This document shows positions 13,919-17,827 of a DNA stretch of 17,827 bases, one piece after another. The stretch is taken from positions 1 through 17,827 of the forward strand of contig CAZOMV010000110.1 in the NCBI GenBank assembly GCA_964580995.1, given 5' to 3'. Each line of letters starts with the position of its first letter. Position 1 is the stretch's first letter. The notes below the pieces were generated by a model. It saw only the letters and a list, made by a program, of their open reading frames with translations, searched no databases and had not been told where the DNA came from. A program made the translations under genes and the position numbers. The DNA comes from JAKJEP01 sp964580995 (GTDB taxonomy: Bacteria; Planctomycetota; Phycisphaerae; Sedimentisphaerales; SM23-30).

Positions 13919-15132
13919 TGAAAAATATTTACCTGGATAACAACGCGACAACGAAGATGGACGAACAGGTCCTGGCAGCCATGATGCCTTACCTGACGGA
14001 ATTTTATGGCAACGCCTCCAGTATGCATCAGTTCGGCGGGCATCTACGGCATCGAATCGACCAGTCCCGCCAGCAGGTGGCCCAATTGCTCCATTGCGAG
14101 CCGGGAGAAATTATTTTTACCAGCGGCGGTACCGAAAGCGACAATGCGGCGATTCATGGGGTCCTGGCCAGCCGGCCGGATAAAAAACATATTATCACCA
14201 GCCGGGTCGAGCATCCGGCGGTTCGCACCACCTGCCGAAAGCTTCAGGCACAGGGGTATCGGCTGACCGAACTTCCGGTCGATGCCCTGGGACAATTGGA
14301 TATGAAACAGTTGGAAGAGGCCATTACCGATGATACGGCTTTGGTAACGATTATGTATGCCAATAATGAGACGGGCGTGGTTTTCCCCATCGACCGGATC
14401 GCCCACATCATTCACGCCAAAGAATGCCTGTTCCACTGTGATGCGGTCCAGGCCGTAGGCAAACTGCCTATCGATTTGCGGAAAACCGAAATTGATTTAC
14501 TGAGTATCTCCGGCCACAAATTACATGGCCCCAAAGGAATCGGCGTTCTCTATGTCCGTCGCGGGACTCCGCTATCGCCTTTTATGGTTGGCGGCCATCA
14601 GGAATCCGGCAAACGAGCCGGAACGGAGAATGTCGCCGGCATCGTTGCTATCGGCAAAGCCTGTGAGTTGGCGCAAAACTATATGGCGGAAGAAAACGGC
14701 CGGGTACGGAAATTGCGTGATAAGCTGGAAGCCGGCCTGCTGGCGGATTGCCTGGATGCCCGCGTCAATGGGGATACGACCAGCCGGCTGCCCAATACCA
14801 CCAATATCAGTTTTGAATTTGTGGAGGGGGAAGCGATTTTGCTGATGATGGATACTCTGGGAATCGCTGCTTCCTCCGGCTCCGCCTGTACCAGCGGTTC
14901 TCTGGAACCCTCCCATGTGCTGCGGGCGATGGGGGTTCCCTTTACCGCGGTACATGGTTCGATCCGGTTTAGCCTGAGCCGCTATACCACCGAAGAGGAA
15001 ATCGATACCGTGATTCGCGCGATGCCGGCTATTATTAAACGGTTACGTGAAATCTCGATGTTTTCCCCCGGGAAAGAAACCATTCCGCAGGCCCCCTATG
15101 AGAGAAAACCCCAACTGGACCGGATCCGATAA
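13918..15132 (+). CDS. nifS: Cysteine desulfurase, NifS/IscS class I
   Basis: A 404-aa PLP enzyme that converts cysteine to alanine and a protein persulfide for cluster assembly on NifU. It starts with the typical IYLDNNATTKMDEQV and YGNASSMHQFG. The PLP lysine is K201 in SGHKLHGPKG, and the catalytic loop SSGSACTSGS carries C324. Both positions are within one residue of Azotobacter NifS and the loop is the class I type. The open frame reaches back to 13816, but homology begins at ATG 13918, whose A is the last base of the nifU TAA (TAATG). No separate SD is needed if translation is coupled. The C-terminal tail after about 380 (FSPGKETIPQAPYERKP) is an ordinary variable extension. All expected features are intact. 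Confidence 0.96.
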   Translation: MKNIYLDNNATTKMDEQVLAAMMPYLTEFYGNASSMHQFGGHLRHRIDQSRQQVAQLLHCEPGEIIFTSGGTESDNAAIHGVLASRPDKKHIITSRVEHPAVRTTCRKLQAQGYRLTELPVDALGQLDMKQLEEAITDDTALVTIMYANNETGVVFPIDRIAHIIHAKECLFHCDAVQAVGKLPIDLRKTEIDLLSISGHKLHGPKGIGVLYVRRGTPLSPFMVGGHQESGKRAGTENVAGIVAIGKACELAQNYMAEENGRVRKLRDKLEAGLLADCLDARVNGDTTSRLPNTTNISFEFVEGEAILLMMDTLGIAASSGSACTSGSLEPSHVLRAMGVPFTAVHGSIRFSLSRYTTEEEIDTVIRAMPAIIKRLREISMFSPGKETIPQAPYERKPQLDRIR

Positions 15133-15174
15133 TCAGGGACTGGTATTGATTAACTATTTTTAAGGAGACTGCTT

Positions 15175-15363
15175 ATGCGTGCTATCGTGGATCAGGATAC
15201 CTGTACCGGTTGTGGCCTTTGCACCGATATCTGCCCCGAAGTGTTCGAGTTGAGCGGTACCATAGCCGTCGTCAAGACGGACCCGGTCCCGCCGGATGCT
15301 CAGGATAGCTGCGAAGAAGCCAAAGAAAGCTGCCCCGTCGAAGCCATCCGCCTCGAACCGTAA
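15175..15363 (+). CDS. Single-cluster [4Fe-4S] ferredoxin, 62 aa
   Basis: A small cytoplasmic electron carrier. C10-x2-C13-x2-C16 with C53-Pro are the expected ligands of one [4Fe-4S] cluster. C20 (also before Pro) and C46 sit where Desulfovibrio gigas-type ferredoxins have a redox disulfide. The layout (ICPEVFEL, then CEEAKESCPVEAI) is that of monocluster ferredoxins. It has a strong SD (aaggag, 7 nt before ATG 15175) and starts 42 bp after nifS, so it probably belongs to the nifUS operon. It may supply electrons for cluster assembly or for other enzymes. No terminator is evident after it. Confidence 0.94.
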   Translation: MRAIVDQDTCTGCGLCTDICPEVFELSGTIAVVKTDPVPPDAQDSCEEAKESCPVEAIRLEP

Positions 15364-15976
15364 CACCGGTTTTGGGAGGTACAAGGCACTTCGGGCATGT
15401 AAACAAATAACATCTCATACGAGCACAGGCTTTCAAACCATTATCCGTTACGGCCGCCGTCATCCGCCAGGATCAGCAGTTCGCACGCCGGACCATAATG
15501 CTGGCGGTCGTACGTCAGCCATCACCGCCGAATGGAAAGGCCATCCACAACAGCTTTTCCCGTGTTACGCCGTTTAGAGTTACGCGTGAAAAAGAGGGGG
15601 AAGATAAAGAAAGTCATCCGCAGATTCATGCAGATAAATATTTATAAAATAGAGAGATAGGATGCGTTCGGAGTTTTTGCCGCCAATACATTCGAATTAG
15701 AAAAAATGGAAAAAGGGCGGGGGAGAAAGATTGGGTTTGCAGAGGGACGGGAAGGGTGGTATAATGAAGGATGTCAAAGGAAGAATGAGTGTTTTTGTGA
15801 TGATAGGCAGCCCGGTCAGGAAGAATAGCTGGATGGTGTGTTTGTATGGTTTGATAGTAAAGGATTGATTGGCAGGAAGTTATGGTGATTTTGGAGAAAT
15901 AAGCCTGATTCCGGGGCCTTGGGAAAGGTCGGGACGGGTTGGGAAATAAAGAGTTAGATTAAGATTGGAGGTTACG
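15364..15976. other. Intergenic region with transposase remnant, 613 bp
   Basis: Apart from the decayed transposase fragment (15421-15577) I see no gene. Near 15619-15640 is a short cgcagattcatgcagat word of the simple-repeat type found in intergenic DNA of related genomes. From 15690 to 15960 the + strand is purine-rich and G-rich. The SD ggagg (15967-15971) belongs to the gene at 15977. A 34-codon frame at 15764-15868 has no supporting features. Confidence 0.6.
15421..15577 (-). pseudogene. Decayed transposase fragment, ISAzo13-like
   Basis: Read on the minus strand, about 15440-15560 gives GKAVVDGLSIRR-stop-WLTYDRQHYGPA and then CELLILADDGGRNG-stop. This resembles the catalytic middle of ISAzo13-family DDE transposases, where an (S)IRRWW segment is followed some 15 residues later by LLILADxGGSNG. 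The aspartate of LILAD would be one of the DDE acids. An in-frame TGA replaces the first Trp of the WW pair, another stop follows NG, and the usual HYPPGTSKWNPIEHR part is missing, so it is a dead, truncated remnant. No inverted terminal repeats are visible. The family call rests on remembered motifs. Confidence 0.6.
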
Positions 15977-17827
15977 ATGAAAGATTTGGGGTTTCAGAAA
16001 CGTGCGGGATTTATATTATTGGTGGTTTTGGGGATGGTGCTGCCGGTTTACGGGCAATATGGGCCGGGGACGGGGGAGCCGAATAATCCGTATCAGATCT
16101 GGGATCCGAATCAGATGAATGCCATTGGGGCGAATCCGGGGGATTGGGGGAAATGCTTTAAGCTGATGGCGGATATCGATATGTCCCGTTTTACCGGGAC
16201 GCAGTATAAGATCATAGGTAATTCCACCACGAAATTTACCGGCACATTTGATGGGAATGACCATATTATAAGCAATCTGACCTATATAACAACTGCAACT
16301 CCATATAATGTCGGCCTATTTGGTTACACTCAAAATTGTACAATTAAAAATTTGGGACTAGAAAATATTCAACTCTTATCCGAAGGCAGTTACGTTGGTG
16401 GGTTGGCTGGATATAATAACAATAGCATAATAACCAGATGCTATACAAACGGCTTGGTTAGTGGAACTAAAAATGTCGGAGGATTAGTGGGCAAGAATGA
16501 ATTTGGTAATCTAACCTTATGTTATGTAAACGGCTCGGTTAACGGAACAGACAGTTCTGTTGGGGGGCTTGTTGGGTACAATAACTATGGGACGATTACT
16601 TCTAGTTATGCCATGGGATTAGTTAACGGGACAAATGAAGTTGGCGGGATAATAGGGATTAACTATTCAGGTACTATCGTATCTTGTTATGCGACCTGTT
16701 CAGTTAAGGGAACTGGCGGAGATATTGGTGGGCTTGTAGGAAATAATCGTGGTACGGTTACTAGTTGTTATACAACTGGTTTGATTAACGGAAGCTACTC
16801 TGTTGGAGGCTTGTTGGGTAATAATTTTTGGGGTAAGATAAATAATTGTTTTTGGAATGTGAATACTTCCGGGCAAATGGGCAGTGCTGGTGGAAAGGGA
16901 CTTACGACCGAACAAATGAAAACCATGTCGATTTACCAGAATGCCAACTGGGCAAATCATGATTGGGTTATAGATAACGGGGTGGACTATCCACACCTCA
17001 GCTGGGAAGAAACGACAGGTGTGCCGATACCATCACCACAGCCAATTCCCTTAGCGGGAAACGGTACAGCGGAAAATCCATATCTTATTAATACCGCAGA
17101 AGAATTTGCCTTATTGAGTTGGTATGTGGAAGTGCTGGATAAACGGATTCGGCTAACCACCGATTTGGATTTAAATAATTTAAAGATTTATCCAATTGGT
17201 GATCTTGGACCATTTACCGGAGTGTTTGACGGGGATGGACATATAATTAATAATGCCATCATCGATCAGTCAGCAGATGACTATGTAGGTTTGTTCAGTA
17301 ATGTTAATAGCAATGGTCAAATACATGATCTAGGTATAAACAATATCTATATAAATGGACATAACTATGTAGGCGGACTGGTGGGGAAAAATTATTACGG
17401 TAAAATTATCAGATGTTATATAAAAGGTTCGATCAGCGGTAATGGTAATGAACCGGGAATCTTTGAAAATGGTATTGGAGGATTAGTAGGGTATAACAAT
17501 TATGGCACAATTACCGCCAGTTATGCCACAGGATTGGTTAGTGGATTTGATTTATTTGGGATTGGCGGACTGGTAGGGACAAATGATCGTGGTTTGGTTA
17601 TCGACAGCTATGCGACCAGCGTAGTTTATGGTATTCCTTATTGGGTTGGCGGGCTGGTTGGAGATGGTTGTGCAGGTACAGTTATTACCAGTTTTTGGGA
17701 TATGCAAATTTCCGGTCAGACGAGCAGTTATGGAGGAACCGGCAAGACGACGGCGGAGATGATGACGCTGGGGACGTTTACGGGGGCGGGGTGGGATTTT
17801 ACGGAGGGGGATGGGGATGGGGCGGAG
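15977..17827 (+). CDS. Secreted GLUG-repeat protein (3' end outside window)
   Basis: 617 codons are present and the frame is still open at the window edge. The ATG 15977 has a strong SD (ggagg, 5 nt). Residues 1-26 are a signal peptide ending VYG-Q. The rest consists of two homologous halves (about 28-350 and 360-617). Each begins with an NPYxIxxxxx(E/Q)(F/M) segment, a D(I/L)D strand and FTGxFDGxxHIIxN, then GLUG-type repeats of roughly 22-30 aa (VGGLVGxN-x-GTI-x-SCYATG-x-V-x-G): seven in the first half and five so far in the second. Each closes with FW(N/D)-x4-SGQ and TT(A/E)-x-M. GLUG proteins are predicted right-handed beta-helix-like surface or exported proteins; adhesion or polysaccharide binding is a guess. 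GC-rich ends and AT-rich body resemble the 851 gene. A C-terminal sorting domain may lie downstream. Confidence 0.9.
   Translation, partial: MKDLGFQKRAGFILLVVLGMVLPVYGQYGPGTGEPNNPYQIWDPNQMNAIGANPGDWGKCFKLMADIDMSRFTGTQYKIIGNSTTKFTGTFDGNDHIISNLTYITTATPYNVGLFGYTQNCTIKNLGLENIQLLSEGSYVGGLAGYNNNSIITRCYTNGLVSGTKNVGGLVGKNEFGNLTLCYVNGSVNGTDSSVGGLVGYNNYGTITSSYAMGLVNGTNEVGGIIGINYSGTIVSCYATCSVKGTGGDIGGLVGNNRGTVTSCYTTGLINGSYSVGGLLGNNFWGKINNCFWNVNTSGQMGSAGGKGLTTEQMKTMSIYQNANWANHDWVIDNGVDYPHLSWEETTGVPIPSPQPIPLAGNGTAENPYLINTAEEFALLSWYVEVLDKRIRLTTDLDLNNLKIYPIGDLGPFTGVFDGDGHIINNAIIDQSADDYVGLFSNVNSNGQIHDLGINNIYINGHNYVGGLVGKNYYGKIIRCYIKGSISGNGNEPGIFENGIGGLVGYNNYGTITASYATGLVSGFDLFGIGGLVGTNDRGLVIDSYATSVVYGIPYWVGGLVGDGCAGTVITSFWDMQISGQTSSYGGTGKTTAEMMTLGTFTGAGWDFTEGDGDGAE

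Noticed and set aside
15764..15868. 34-codon frame starting ATG after a purine-rich stretch
   Set aside because: Too short, no conserved pattern, and the whole area is purine-rich so the apparent SD is not informative.
1..17827. CRISPR arrays, tRNA or rRNA genes
   Set aside because: No regularly spaced direct repeats, and no tRNA-like cloverleaf or conserved rRNA segment was recognised by eye.

Overview
The window looks like chromosome of an anaerobic or facultative member of the Planctomycetota, most likely a Phycisphaerae-type lineage. This is inferred from gene content, not from a marker gene. The pointers are a large secreted GLUG-repeat protein, a sigma-70 factor with a long N-terminal extension, a fused ETF beta-alpha protein, LolA-like secreted hypotheticals, and intergenic DNA full of short hairpin repeats and simple repeats. 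No rRNA, tRNA, CRISPR array, phage module or intact insertion sequence was seen.

Layout. (1) 1-850 is non-coding: an AT-rich simple-repeat tract followed by a GC-rich patch with short palindromes. (2) 851-3309 holds two secreted hypothetical proteins in tandem on +. Their bodies differ, but their 3' ends and downstream DNA are copies of one ~235-bp module. (3) 3549-7393 (-) is a compact two-gene operon, fused EtfB-EtfA then ETF:quinone oxidoreductase, closed by a strong intrinsic terminator. It would move electrons from flavin dehydrogenases into the quinone pool. (4) 7394-7841 is a divergent regulatory region with a ~97-bp repeat, a perfect CRP-type TGTGA-N6-TCACA site and a good promoter. 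It leads into a 916-aa lipoprotein that looks like a glycoside hydrolase (7842-10592). (5) 10614-12116 (-) carries a sigma-70 family factor and an iron-sulfur-flavoprotein-like FMN protein, convergent with the lipoprotein gene. (6) 12117-12706 is an AT-rich spacer with an unusually ordered set of inverted repeats. (7) 12707-15363 (+) carries a 75-aa protein, the second copy of the ~97-bp repeat, and a nifU-nifS-ferredoxin operon for Fe-S cluster assembly. (8) 15364-15976 is non-coding and holds a decayed ISAzo13-type transposase remnant. (9) 15977 to the window end (+) is the first 617 codons of a secreted GLUG-repeat protein.

The genes fit an electron-transfer and Fe-S theme (ETF, ETF-QO, flavoprotein, NifU, NifS, ferredoxin) in a cell that also degrades polysaccharide outside the cytoplasm. 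The main second-look items are: the 96%-similar ~97-bp element immediately upstream of both etfBA and nifU; a 13-bp inverted repeat enclosing two perfect hairpins at 12360-12460; six extra cysteines in the ETF-QO tail that could hold a second [4Fe-4S] cluster; and the shared 3' module of the two secreted proteins.
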